Assembly: GCA_942486035.1 (NCBI GenBank)
Contig: CALNXK010000341.1
Span: 50,001 to 114,000, forward strand
Direction of reading: 5' to 3'
DNA: 64,000 nucleotides
DNA from: Porites lobata
Lineage: Eukaryota > Cnidaria > Anthozoa > Scleractinia > Poritidae
Under the pieces are notes generated by a model, which had not been told where the DNA came from, ran no database searches, and was given only the letters and a program-made list of their open reading frames with translations. How positions within the stretch are numbered: the first letter of the stretch is position 1; each line of letters opens with the position of its first letter. This document shows, one piece after another, positions 1-12,600 of the stretch. Position numbers and translations under genes: made by a program.

Positions 1-49
1 TTCGCACTGAAGAAGGCTTGTAAACGAGCACAAAAAGCTCGAAAGATTT

Positions 50-358
50 TCAATTGATGTTGTCAGCCTCGTACTCAAGCGCTTCTTGGGAATATCTGCG
101 GTATTCGAGGCTCAAGAGGTCATGGGAAGGACGAAAAACGGGTCGCGGTGCTCCGCCTTTCAGGTTGAGCCTTCCCTTGCCGCCTTTGCGTTTCTGAGCC
201 TTACTCATGAACCTTGTGCCGAGACTACCGTCAAAAATCCCAAGAAGCGTCTGGGTACGAGGCGGTGGTTGCGTCATTCCGAACTCCTCAACCTTCGCGA
301 CTAAGTCTCTTTGAACGCTTGCTACATGGCACGCTGATTTTACAAGGGCAGTTTGCAC
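50..358 (-). CDS. unassigned 102-codon ORF, possible small protein or exon
   Basis: I do not recognise this protein. It is an open frame of 102 codons with fairly high GC for the region. It has a basic Lys/Gly/Arg-rich centre (KAQKRKGGKGRLNLKGG, about residues 53-69) and an acidic end (EALEYEADNIN). No signal peptide or membrane segment is visible. The basic low-complexity centre followed by a Tyr/Glu-rich tail is compatible with a small mitochondrial or nucleic-acid-associated protein, but that is only an impression. It could also be the last coding exon of a gene extending to higher coordinates on the minus strand, or a chance ORF. The overlapping plus-strand frames look no better. Confidence 0.25.
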   Translation of the reverse strand: MQTALVKSACHVASVQRDLVAKVEEFGMTQPPPRTQTLLGIFDGSLGTRFMSKAQKRKGGKGRLNLKGGAPRPVFRPSHDLLSLEYRRYSQEALEYEADNIN

Positions 359-479
359 CAGTGAAACATCTGGTTTCCAGAGACTTTATTTCGCCGTCCT
401 TAGCAGCCCAATTAACCCGGATGGAGCAACTTATGTGTACTCGTTTAAAGGTGTTTTCATTGACCAGTTTAGTTTAAGA

Positions 480-1930
480 ACGATTTTGACACGAGTTTAA
501 AAATTTAATATTAATTAAGCCCCACAAACCATTCAGCAAAACTTAGTTTACCTTTAAATGACGTATTAGTTTTCCATTTTGAAGTCTTATACTTGGAATG
601 TGCTCAGAGGGAGCAGAACTTCCACTTTCGACGGGAAAAGTGACCTAAAATTATACTAAACCTTCAAAAAGGCCGTGATATAGGCGTAGTATCGAAGTTC
701 CATGGAACAAAGCATAGATTATCGCTCGCAAAACGCGCAACCAAAGGTTTTGTTTTTGCCTCAGGGTTATAAAATGAAAAACGTGAAAGGCCGTTAATAT
801 ACTCCGGGGATATTTCGAGTTATATTTCAGGACAAATGATGCAAATGTTCATCCACCAAAAAGTGACTTTAAAAACTCTCGAGCAGAAAATCTCCGATAA
901 ATCGCATGAAAAGTCGCCCGTGTAAAGGAGAGGGCAAAGAATCTAATAAACAAAAGAATGGTCGAGCAGATATTTTCCAACATTTTTAATGTAAAACAGA
1001 ACGCTTTCTGCGAAATAAATAGATAAAAACGTTTAGTTTCTTTTTATTCTTGTCATTCTTGAAAACCTGCCTTAAAATTTCTCTGTCATTCGGATCAGGT
1101 TGATCTAAAACATCTTCTATATTGTTACGCATTTAACATAACACACCCAGAACAACGCTCTAGTAATTCCATGCTGCACATTACAGCCAGTCATGCCATT
1201 CTACCCTGTGGCATCAGGACTGGTGGCTGATGAGGTTAGTGGTATTTCTGTTCCTTCATGGCTAACATGCAACCATCCCCTAAAAACTGAGTAAACAAAG
1301 TGAGCATTAGTTAATATTTCGCATGCACAGGATGTCATTCTGCTACATTTTGGATGGAACCACAATTTTTATAGTTCTCCTTTAAATCTCATCGAGATTT
1401 CATTTGATCTAAAAATTCCTCTACTGGATTGGAAGGTTAAGAGCTCTTGATACAGTTAAGTAGAGTGAGACTTTTTTTTCCTGTTCTCCAGCAAGTCCAG
1501 GCACAGCAGCTCAGTGTTCCCTGGACACTTCCTTTCCCTTGTGCGCGATAAGGAGATCCTGAATTTTACACGAGACCTCTACGCTGAGCATCTAAGGTTC
1601 AGAGGTCTTGGACTCTCGGAAGTTTTCATTAAAGCGCAGACTTGAGTTATGGTTTATGTCTCTAGCCTTGAAACCCCTTTTTCAACAAATATTGACAAGA
1701 ATGCTCATCCCTACACTTTCCCTTCCCATGGCTTTTTGATTACGTCTGTATATAGTCACCTCTTCATTACAAGAGTATTATAAATATAGACGTTACGTTG
1801 GAAACATAGGGTATAACTAGTAGCATGCATATCCCAATCGCGTGCTTTTTGCTGTATTTTAGTTTTTGTAGCATTAATGTGCCTTCCGATTGCTTGGACC
1901 ACATTGCAGCTTTCATTACATGAATAAGAA
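480..1930. other. non-coding stretch, nothing recognised
   Basis: AT-rich sequence with frequent stops in all frames. I see no exon with recognisable protein content, no RNA gene and no clear inverted repeat. It separates the unassigned ORF from a retroelement remnant. Confidence 0.5.
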
Positions 1931-1959
1931 GATCACTGAAGCAGAACAAGAGGCCAGGG

Positions 1960-3025
1960 GGCCGGTACTCCCTACAATGGCCTATATTGATGAGGCACCG
2001 CCCAAAAGGGGTACCGATTTAACCTTGGTTGATTCTGATAGGCTCGTGTTGACCGGACAGAACGGCCTCAACGCTAGACACAATAACCTCTGTTGGTATT
2101 TGTTTAGGTGTCACTGAGTGTTTAAGTCCGTAGGAAAGTACTTGTGTTTCAATCTCGTCTAAGGGACCGGAAGAAATATTCCTGACCCAGTTAGCGTCTG
2201 GTTTACGTCGTTTAGCGTTGTTTGTCAGTTTGTTTCGTTTCCGCGCGGTGCTGCTCAGCTCTCTTGTCAGCGCGTTTGTCAGCAATAGTCTGTATAGTGC
2301 TAAGTAAGGTAGTCGGTAAAAGTTGTTTAAGTTTGTCAAGTCGTAGCTATATTTTGTTGTTGTAGTAGTTGAGTCTTCTGTGACAGTCGTTCATCCGTGC
2401 TCGGATCTATCGTCTACAGGTGGCCTTGGCGATTTAACTGGCCTCTTGTGTGTTCAACGGGGACTTAAATTCAAAGTCCTCTCGGAACAAAGCCGAGATC
2501 TTTGCAGCGGTAGTTGAACCAGAGTTGTTGTACGCGTATTTGCGTAACTGACGTAGTCGTTTGCAAGTCGTTCACTCCGTCGTCCAAGTGAACGTAAAAC
2601 TGTGAAAGGTCTTAACCCAGGAGTCATTAGTTTCATAAGTAGGTCGAGTATGATCGTCCGTGTGAACGTGGTCCTGAAATTAGGACTCTTGATGACAGTG
2701 ACTGACTTTTTAACAACCTGTGCGCTAGTCATATTCAGAGTTAAAGTGAGTTGTATAACGTCAGTTGATGATATCACTCTTTTGATGTGAAAATGACAAT
2801 TACCAGTCACCACTTCAATTGGCTTCATACTGCACTGAAAACGCCATAAAGAACTCTACTGTTGAACTACCATTACCTACAGATGACATTATGGACCTAA
2901 TCAAACTTTGCCTATCTTCGACGTACTTTGAGCACAATGGCAAACACTAAAAACAGTTTACTGTCAACAACATTCCTATTCGGGACTACGTTCACCCGGA
3001 CGATCATACTCAACCTACTTAAAAT
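1960..3025 (-). mobile_element. decayed retroelement remnant, Penelope-like in character
   Basis: The minus-strand frame at 2019-2339 contains NWVRNISS, then an acidic linker, then QVLSYGLKHSVTPKQIP and a following EVIVSSVEAVL. From memory, this layout resembles the N-terminal conserved region just before the reverse transcriptase of Penelope-like elements, where a short NWV..S segment precedes a LS.GL.F..TP box. No reverse transcriptase core follows, so the copy is truncated. The adjacent sequence at about 2633-2672 (CGAGTATGATCGTCCG core) recurs inverted at about 2991-3022 (CGGACGATCATACTCAACC), consistent with the partly inverted ends such elements carry. The family assignment is inference. 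Confidence 0.42.
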
Positions 3026-3129
3026 AATTGTTTTTTTATTACACGTACTTTCCAAGTATGTGAAAAAAAACAGTTTGTCCATGGAAGTTACACAAAAGTG
3101 GTACCTTTTCTATAAAAAATGGTTCTCTT

Positions 3130-4520
3130 AGGGTAAAACTTTGATAAAACTCATTCGACGCTGTTAATTTTTTTAACTGGGAGGCCAGGGGATACAAATA
3201 GCCATCCTAAAGAAATAATTACCCTGTCAAACAGACTTCAGTCACTTTCAGAGACCAACAAAGTGGTTTGTAGACCAGTACATCTTTTTTTCTGGCCATT
3301 TTCATTTTTAATTGCAACCATATAAGTTAAATGTTATTCATCCATAGGTCAATATGTTCTTGGGTAAATCTTACAATACGAGTGTCATATATTTGTAGTT
3401 GACCAAGGCTTTCAGCCCTAAAAATCCACATTCAAATTCTCCAGACTGGCCTCCATACATTTCCTTAAGAATTAGTTGTGAGAATTTAATAACAGATCAA
3501 AGCATTTTTCCTTGGTGATCATGTATGGATCTTATTAGGAGAAAAAAATTGGTTAGGAGAAAATTGATGTTGGTCAATCTAAGGGCTTTAAGGGATAATC
3601 TCCCCAGTAATGAATCTCTTCTTAAACAGTGAACATGTACATTGTATTATCCATGAAATACAAAGAGGAAATCTATGCTTTACATGAATACACATTTCAA
3701 CTACTGTAAAACAAAGCAATAAATTTATGATTGATCACCAAAAATCACTGCTCATTAACATAACATAAAGGATTTGAATCTAAGAAAAATCTGCTATTTT
3801 GCCTTGTATTGGTTACATTAGCAGGTAAAACCATATTACTGTATTATTGACAGCTATTGGCTTACTTTGGCTATTAATAATTTGTTTAATCAAAATTGCT
3901 TAAAACAACTTTGTGATGCCTTCGAATAAAAGAGCAAGATACAGGTGACTAAACAAGAAAAGCAGTCAGTATCATTTCGTCACTACTGCAAAACTTCAAC
4001 ATTTCCATCTAAAAAGAAAAAATACAAGTGTACTTCAGAAAGACACCTGTAGGACATTTTCCTGCTTGCTTCCAGAGTCCAAAAGCAAAGGCAAAGATCA
4101 AAATATATATTTGAACTGCGAATTTTCTTATTTTAAAATATTTTTACAGTAAGAATGCACCATTAAAACACAAGCTCAAAAGAACACAACCTGTTTATGA
4201 AAAAACCTGGCTAAAACTAATTAAAAGAGTTTGCAACATCATAATTTTATAATAATGACAACCTGTGTGGTTCAATTTTTATCCCTTAGTTAAATTATAT
4301 TTTTCCTAATTTCAAACTCATTGTCACACAGTATCATTAAAATGAAAGAAAATACAATTTAAACCAAGGATAAAATTAAATGACAACATGCAGGCTTGAA
4401 ATCTAGAAAACATGGAATTAAAAATCATGAAGTTACTCTATAGTTTCACCTCTTAAGTTAATAACCTCAATAATTTTTGCTGTTACAGATGTAAGTTTCA
4501 CATAACCTTTTATCATCTTT
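3130..4520. other. AT-rich intergenic or 3' untranslated sequence
   Basis: No coding potential is visible. The stretch lies downstream of the minus-strand RBM45 gene and may include its 3' untranslated region. I could not pick a convincing polyadenylation signal. Confidence 0.4.
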
Positions 4521-4529
4521 ATCTTCTAT

Positions 4530-4800
4530 AATGTCCAGTGCAAAAGTCCCATATCTCCTATGATGTTAAGTCCATGTTAGTTCCTCTGTGATGTCCAGTC
4601 CACATAAAGAAATGATTTTTACGAGCCATAATGTACATCCTTGATACCAATGACAAAGTCTGTAATGTCTGCGTCTTCTGTGAAGTTACAATAAAGTCCC
4701 ATAATGTGTTCTGTGATGTTGAGTAAAACAGTTCATGTCCAGTCCATAAATTCCATGTTTCCCTTGTGTCCAGTCCATAAGTCCCATATCTTTCATTGTC
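4530..4800. repeat. degenerate minisatellite in RBM45 3' flank
   Basis: The motif family GTCCAGTCCATAAGTCCCAT recurs in imperfect form about every 30-60 bases (for example near 4531, 4591, 4738 and 4770). The minus-strand translation shows the periodicity as GTYGLDT, WNLWTGH and MWTGHH segments. I take this to be a drifted tandem repeat and not a gene. It lies within about 500 bases of the RBM45 stop codon and is probably transcribed with it. Confidence 0.5.
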
Positions 4801-5027
4801 ACGTGTTGCAAGCCCAGGGTTGGGAAAACAGAATGTGTGCTTGGAGTGCTCTGAATCTGTGCTTGGTGCAGTTGTTATAAGTTCAATAATATTACCAGTA
4901 TGTCTGTTCCTCAACAGAAGTCTTGTACATGAAATAAACATACAAAGTCACATGCACATTACCTTTTTAAAGTCATTCCATCCCATGGTATACGTAGCTT
5001 TTGCAGAAAAATTCATCATTGCTTGCA

Positions 5028-8000
5028 TCAAGTACGTGGTCGCTTTCTGGATGCCTCTGACTTTGGAGGATCAGCATGCATCACTTTAAGCTTCATACCA
5101 AGAACTTCATGACCATGCAAGCCTTCTATGGCAGCATCGGCAGATTCCTTGCTCGCAAATTTAGCATAACCAAAGTTACGTTCCTTCATCATCCACACAT
5201 CAATCAAGCTTCCAAATCTGCTGAAGACATCTTTAAGTGCAGCTTCTGGAGGAGGAGCTGGCTGGCAGACAATAAACAGTCTGGAGGCAACCTCCGAGTT
5301 TGGGTCTGCCAAAGGAGAAGGAGCAGGGAGAGCTGCTGTCGTATAAACTGCCGCTGAGTCCACTGCATATGAACTTCCAGAGAGTGATGACTTAGAACCG
5401 TGTGACTGCACTTGGAAAGTGGTATCACTACCCAAACTTGCACCATTGTTTCGCATTGCTGGAGGATCTTCAGCATATTTAACCACAAGCTTTGAACCCG
5501 GAGGATATTCAAACCCGTTCAACTTTTCCTTGGCATAGATCGCAGATCCAACAGAGTTGTATGTGACATAAGCAAAACCCTTTGATTCTCCGGTGGTGAA
5601 GTTCCGCTTCAAGTCACACATCTGCATGCCAGGGATGATATCAAACAGGCGCGACAATTGCTCTGCATTGATCATCGGTGAGACTTTAACAAAAAGCCGG
5701 GTGGGAGTGTGTGATGTTGTTATTGATTCTGCCACAGCTGCAGCTGGGTTTTGAGAACTGTAGTAATCCATCATTCCCGGGAGACCTGCTGCTGGTGTCA
5801 TGTTCATGTTGACAGGGGGTGTTGGTGGTGGTGGAGCAAAGCTATTTGCCTCGAGAAATGGGTTATGAGGAATTAGCGTGGACTGTAAGGCGGCAGCAGC
5901 AGCAGCAGCATTCCGAGCAATCTTTGCAGATTTGGGTTCAGCCCAAACTGCTTTTAGTGACTTATCACAGTTTTCTAGAGCAACAGCTGCTGATGACGAC
6001 TTTTTGAATTTCACATAGCCATAGCCTTTATTTTCATGTGTCTTGTGGTCCCGTACAATCTGAACATATTCTATCTCGCCAAACTCCTGGAACTTCTGCC
6101 GCAAGTTATCCTCTGCGTATTCTTTTGGACAGATGACAAACAGTCTGGTAAGTGCTGTATCATCTTGAAAGTCCTGTTTTGAGCCAGAAACCTTGGACTG
6201 GGCAATCATTACCTACAAGTATAAGGGACAAAAAAAATAATCACCGCTAGTCTACATCAAAGATCTGACACTGCATCTTGACAAAAGAAAAAAAATACAC
6301 TACATACAGTGTCTTGATTTAAATTTGGGCTTAATCTTTATTTTCGTTTAATATTTTGGTACAATTACATGTATGCTTATGTCATGTTGAGTTGGAAACA
6401 AAGGATAATAAAATATATACATTGGTAAACTAAGGATAAAATTGAGCCTCAACAGATATCAAACAACAGGTGAAACTATTTAATTTTTTTTTTCATCCAA
6501 ATAGGCTTAAGTGAAAGTACATTTAAATCTAAAAGAATCAATTGGCAGACTACCATCAGCAAAATTATCTAGCAACTAGGGATAACAACACTGTAATCAA
6601 TATAGTGTGTTCCTTTTAAAACAATCAAGTGGTGCAATTAAAACCACATGTTTGATTGAAATTTTAAATTGGTTTTGACAACAGTATGAAAGCCATACTG
6701 TTACGAAAAAATAAAATATCTGGTTTACTTTTTAAAAAATCTGCAATGTATGTACATATCAAAGCCAAAGGTACTTTTAAAATATTTTCAAACAAACTAC
6801 TCAAATTCATGTGATAGAGAGATCATTTAGAGATTTAAAAATGAAAATCACTTGAATTAATAAAAAGGTTCTGACATGAAAATTAGTTAGAAAGCAAAAA
6901 TTCACTTTAGAGTTTAATCTAATTAGGTGCCCAGCCACTAAACAAATATTTAACCTGGAACAAGCAATTTGCTATCAATTTTTAAAAACTTTACCTCACC
7001 AAATAAAACAAAGAGCTTTCTACAGGACTTCACAGGGTACAAAAAAATATAGAAAAGAAGACATAAACATAAAAAAATCATAAAGTAAAATGGTATATTT
7101 TACTCCATTACCAGATAGCTTACTTGAAAAAGTTATTTCGTTCAACTTTTTGCTTATCTATGGTCAATTACGCAGTTAATCTACAAAACGTAAAATATTT
7201 ATGGTTTGGAAAAATGTCTATTTACTTTTCCACGTAGCGAGATGTTTTGATGCTATTCTTTTTGTGAAAGAAACTTAAGCTTACATGCATGAACCTTACA
7301 CAAACAGGACACAGCTGAGAAATTTGAATACAAACGACAATAACATAATGTACGAAAGTGAAGATATAGATTTTCACTAGATGAATAAAACGACTTTATT
7401 TCAAGACTTCTGATAACAAAATAGTTACCTGACATAAATAATTAACAATTTGAAACGACCTCGCTGAAGACAATGAAAAAAGTTGTGAAGTGTCTACCTT
7501 CCACTTAGCAAAATTTCCAAGAAGACAACTTTACAATTAAAAACTCTGAATCAGACAAACTTTCTCACGGGACAAAACAAAACTCAGCAGATTTTGATGA
7601 TCGGTTTATCGAAGAATCAGTTAAAGCAGCTCTAAGCAAGAGCACATGGTTTGTGATCTTGCAAATTAGCGAGTTGTCACAATGCTTACACAAACTTCAA
7701 AGCAACGCAAACCTCAGAATTTAAACACAGAACCAAATTATTGCACCAGTAACAATTTTATCTTACCTTAACCGGCTTAGTGTCTTCTCCAATAAGCTTG
7801 CCATCCATTTCTTCACAAGCTAGGGCAGCTGAGGAAGCTTTCGCGAACTTGATGTAACACACGCCGCGATTTTCTTTCGTGTGCTTGTCTTTCACAACCC
7901 AGATGTCTTCGATGCTACCGAAATGCTCAAATGCGGCCCTCATATCCTCCCCCGTATGTCTTTTGCTGCAGACTATGAAGATGCGAGAAAACGGCGGATT

Positions 8001-8063
8001 ATCGACGTCCACGCGGCCTGAAATTGAACCGGAATCCATCTGTTGCTGGTGATTCGCAGCCAT
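5028..8063 (-). CDS. RBM45: RNA-binding protein 45 orthologue, four RRMs, two coding exons
   Basis: Coding exon 1 is 8063-7767 (99 codons) and ends in a GTAAGA donor. Coding exon 2 is 6212-5028, after a TTGTAG acceptor. Both junctions are phase 0, giving 493 codons against roughly 476 in vertebrates. RRM1 (about 26-99) has RNP2 RIFIVC and RNP1 RGVCYIKF. RRM2 (121-193) has RLFVIC and KGYGYVKF. RRM3 (271-347) has RLFVKV and KGFAYVTY. RRM4 (409-480) has RLFIVC and FGYAKF. The exon-junction sequence KPVKV.IAQS and the basic C-terminal end SRKRPRT match RBM45. In vertebrates RBM45 is a nuclear RNA-binding protein linked to m6A-containing RNA and splicing. Between RRM2 and RRM3 lie an Ala run and a Pro-rich linker. 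The start codon follows a plausible promoter-side boundary shared with the divergent AF10 gene. Confidence 0.93.
6213..7766 (-). other. RBM45 intron 1
   Basis: A 1.55-kb AT-rich intron with GTAAGA donor and TTGTAG acceptor on the minus strand. No repeat or exon was recognised inside it. Confidence 0.8.
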
Positions 8064-8891
8064 GTTGAGCTTGAACGCAGCTTAGTGACGCGTAGTGCCT
8101 CGTGGGAAATGAACAGCTCCAGTCAATACTCGTCCCAGTCTTTTCGAGCCGAGGCTGGAGCAGATAGTGGGGGCGAGGGAAAGTCTCTAAAAGGGCGCGA
8201 AAAAATGACGCAAAAATGCCCTTTTTCTCCCAGCTCTTGCTAAGATTTCAATTCTCAATGATGTTCTGCTTCAATCAGAAGCCCATGACCCTGCTCCAAT
8301 AAATGTTTGAGATTTTGGGTGGGGTGAATGAATGTTTTCGCGGTAACAAACATTGGCGGGGGAGGTGGTGTTTAAATTATGGAGCAATTGTATTTCGGGG
8401 TTGCTGAAAACTAAAATTTAAAGGGAATAATTAGAAGACAAAGTACCAGATTGTCCAAAGGTAGTCCACCCCCACAGCAAGGCCACCTCTGACTCATTGG
8501 CGCATGGCGGGTATGCCCGCCTCCGGCCATCTACTAGCGACTCTCCGCTTCTTCATTAAATCCGTGAAGGTGAAGAAAAAAGAAAAGAAAAAATCTGGAA
8601 ATTCGCTGTTGTTTTTGCTGATTTGTTACTGTAGCTCACTCGTTATAGTGGAGTTTCTGGTCGAAATAATTTTATTGCGAAAATTCCCCTTGGCGAACTG
8701 TAGTATATGGTATATGTTATATATATGGTATATAGTTGGTATATGACCGGATAGCGGAAAGACTACCGGAAGTATCAACGCAAGGCAAGAACCGTTATCG
8801 GTGTGTATACATTCGCAGGGTTTTCCAACTAGTTTGACACTGAACCAGACACGAACAAAGCTTTTTTTCTTCTCGTTTTATTTCCGAGTCA

Positions 8892-9074
8892 GGGGCCCGT
8901 TTCTCGAAAGTCCCTGTAACTTTTCAGGCCCGAAAACAAATATTCAATCGAAATATAAAGAATAAGAGCGCTGATCCTAGCTAGCAAGGCTACTCCATTT
9001 TGTTTCATTAACTGATTTTATCATGTAAGATGCAAAACTTTTGAAATCTCGATCTTTAATGTAAGACGGGCCCC
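8892..9074. repeat. MITE with GGGGCCCGT ends in the RBM45-AF10 spacer
   Basis: The left end GGGGCCCGTTTCTCGAAAG and the right end GACGGGCCCC are inverted complements at their tips, and the 183-bp interior has no coding potential. It sits in the shared 5' spacer of two divergent genes. The rest of the spacer (8064-8891 and 9075-9627) shows no recognised element. A CAGACCGGA duplication is at 9384-9400. Confidence 0.5.
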
Positions 9075-9627
9075 AGGTTACTTCAACGCGCGCACGAGCG
9101 GCTTTTTTGGCCATGCGAGGCCTTCAGTCCACCACATGTCATAGGCTCCTGCATAAAGTTCGTACACGGGCCGGCGAAAATGAGTCTGAACCAGGCGGGT
9201 GGTTTGCAGACTAAAATATTGAACAAAAATATTGAAAGGAAAATTTGAACGTCTTAATCTCTCTCCTTTCCCCAAAGTAAAAGACATTTGCGCGACTTTA
9301 TCTTTGATTTTGCGGGGAAGGGGGTTTGCATTTCCGTTTCATTTTGTCCAAGATTGAGAATTTGCGGGAGAATTTGCTACATACAGACCGGACAGACCGG
9401 ACACAACACAGCCTGGGGTCCACAGTCAGCCTCGTTTGGTCAGCGACTTTCCATTCAACGCAGTCGCGCTGCGAGCATGTGCTGCTGCATCGCGCGTCCA
9501 TTTTAGTTTTCAAAAACCATGTAATACATGGAGCGGCGCACTTTTATTGTCCCCTTCGAACCGATTTCTTGTAAATCGGGCCCAAAGAGCTCCTGAAAGG
9601 GCTTCATAATTATCGTGATTTCCAAAC

Positions 9628-12600
9628 ATGGTAAAGGAGATGATAGGGGGCTGTTGTGTTTGTTCGGACGAAAGAGGATGGGAAGAAAACCCGTTGGTTT
9701 ATTGTGACGGACATGGCTGCAATGTTGCTGTGCATAAAGGTGCTTGCTCTTGGCGCTGTTTATTATTTTTTCATTGTTCACTGAAGAGATGTCTCTGATC
9801 GTTTTATTTTTTTGACCATCAGCTTGCTATGGAATCGTTCATGTACCTAAAGGACCGTGGTTTTGTCGAAAATGCGAGTCTCAGGAGAGAATCGCTCGAG
9901 TAGTGAGTTATATACTTTACGTTGTTTAAATGTTATTATTGACAGCCCCTGTTCATGTGAAACGACAATATTGATGATTGTTTAGCGGAATCCTTCCCTC
10001 AAAATTATTGATAAAAGGAATTTTGCGTTGCTCTAACAGGGAGAATTGTCACGAACTTCTTGTTTACAAGTTGGCGTGACCTGCAGGTTGACTTACATGT
10101 AGGTTGTAGATTTCATGCTGACAGTTCCAGTTCAGTTATTCAGATTATGTCCATAGAGTAATTCGTACGAAGTTTATCATTAGTTTAAGAGAAGAGCCAA
10201 TCTGTTTTACTTCCTGATAATCATGTACAAGTTGTCAATTTTCAGTTTGAATGTTTTTAAATTTGAAAGTCTAACAGTCTATTTTTTGTAATTTTGAAAT
10301 AAACAGAGGAAAAATGGGAAAACTAGGGATTTGAGATTTTTCTTGTGTTATCGACTTATCGTGTTTCTACCATAGTCACTAGGACTTGCATAATTTATCT
10401 AATAACCAGTTAAATTTTTGGCTTGTAACAACGGCCTTGTGTTGCATGTAACTAACCTTAGATGGCATAAATATTCATTGTTTCTTTGGCCTTTAGAAAT
10501 GATGGTTCACTGAGTAAATATTGAATCAATGAATATATAATTAACAGTTATTGGACGAGGCTGAGCCAAATATTGTAATTTGTCAGTGGCAAGCAGATCA
10601 ATAATTTGCCAAAGCAGAAGGCTGAGGCAAACTTATTGCGATCTACCATTTTCACACAAGAGCGATCGCAAGAAGCATAAAAGTGTGGTTTCATTGACAC
10701 ATGAGCAGAATATTATTTGCAGCCTGACGCAGCTGGATGACATTGCACATGAGCTGTAAAAAGGCATTTATTTAATTTGTAGTCATATTGTGCACAATCA
10801 TCCAATAAAAAAGGAAGAAAATTTTGCATGGAATGATAATTTCATATATTGGAACTGCAAAATGAAGAAATAAATGCAAAGAAACAATACAATACAATAT
10901 AATACTTTGTTCAAGAGATAAAAACTGAAGTTCCAAATATCTCTCGAAAGGGGATATCTGGAGGTCAACCCTATATAAAAGATTCCCCAAAATAAAAGAT
11001 GAAAAGGTAAAATCTAGAATCTAAATTAAGATTATATACAGAGAGAAAAATCTAAAACCTAAAAACTAGAATAAAAAACATTATTTGCACATCCTAATTA
11101 AAACTATTTACAATCGTATTAATTAATATTCATATAAATCCTTAATCTGTTGTGAAATAAAGTCAGCGATCCTGCATGTTCAACATCTTTAGGCAAGTTA
11201 TTCCACGCATTAACAATCCATACAAAGAAAGAATATTTGTAGCAATTTAGGATGGCAACTTTAACATAAAAATTGTAATCGTGATTAGCTCTAGTTAGAT
11301 GACACTTACTAATTTCAAAAAAGTCGGAAAAAGGAAGGCTATCTATTCCAAAAAATATCTTGTAGCGCTGAACTAGAGATAAGAACTCTCTATGTTTCTC
11401 CAAAAAAGATCATCGTAGTGAAAGTCAACAATATATACAGTTGTGAAAAGGAAGCCCAAAAATTTTCTGGCTTTCTTGAGAAAACTGCACAAGCATTAAT
11501 GTTAACTGTCATAATTGAATGAATAGGTATATTCCTTCTAACTTTCTGGTTCTTGATTTGCTTGCACAGAAATGTGAGCTATGTCCATATAAAGAGGGAG
11601 CATTGAAGAGAACAGATACTGGAGGTTGGTGTCTTTATTTAATCCTTAAATTTTTTATTGCATTTGACATCAGGAGAATGAACCTAAAGTCAATGACTTG
11701 TGTAAAAAGCCTGGGTTAGAGCATTTACTTTTAGCAGAAAGAAACTCAATTTTTGGTAATATGGGTCCTGTACCAGATACATAGATTATATTTCAAAGAC
11801 ATTGGAATCCCCATTCCCAGAGCTTGTCCTTTTTTATATGTAAGTTGCATAAACTTTGAAATGATTGCTTTGACACTTTTAAAAACATGTTCAGTAGTGC
11901 TAGATAGATAATGTCAGATATGCTATCATTTTTCTATAACTTGTGGTATGTTCAATATGCAATTCTTCCACCAAACACAATTAGATACTGCCCGTTTTTC
12001 TCTCTTCGCATTATCCATTTCCCTGTCTCTCCCCTTCTTCCAAGTACGATCATCATTACCCTATTTCCTCAAATAAGCGCCGGGGGTGATTATTTCTTTT
12101 TTTGAACAAAAAGGGGGAGATTTTTCGAGGGAAGGTGATTATTTGCGGAAGGTAATAATATTATTCCAAATATTGCTCTCTGAAAGTCATTTGTTTTATT
12201 TTGTCATTAAATGAAAAAATAATCACATTGAATTAACTGATCATGGGCTTTTTAAGTGTTCCAAATTTAGTTCCTTGATTAATTTTCATAGCTTGAATCA
12301 TCACTGATCAGTCTGGCATGAATCACATTGCACTTCAACTTGACAGGGAGGGGATAAAAGGAAGAGAAGATGATGAGAGGAGCGGCGGGGAGGCGATTAT
12401 TTTAAATATCTCTGTCCAAGAGGGGTGATTATTCAATGTACACGATTAATCGAGGGACAGCTATTATTTGAGGAAATATGGTATCCTCCAATAAATCAAC
12501 CAACTTTGAAATAAAGGCTTTCCTTTTTCTACAAAGATCCATGGTCAAGTTGAGTTTAGGCCAGTTTGTTGACGTGGCCTTCAAGCAATAGAAACATTTT

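Noticed and set aside
2454..2828. 124-codon minus-strand ORF
   Set aside because: It overlaps the inverted repeat of the retroelement remnant and resembles no protein.
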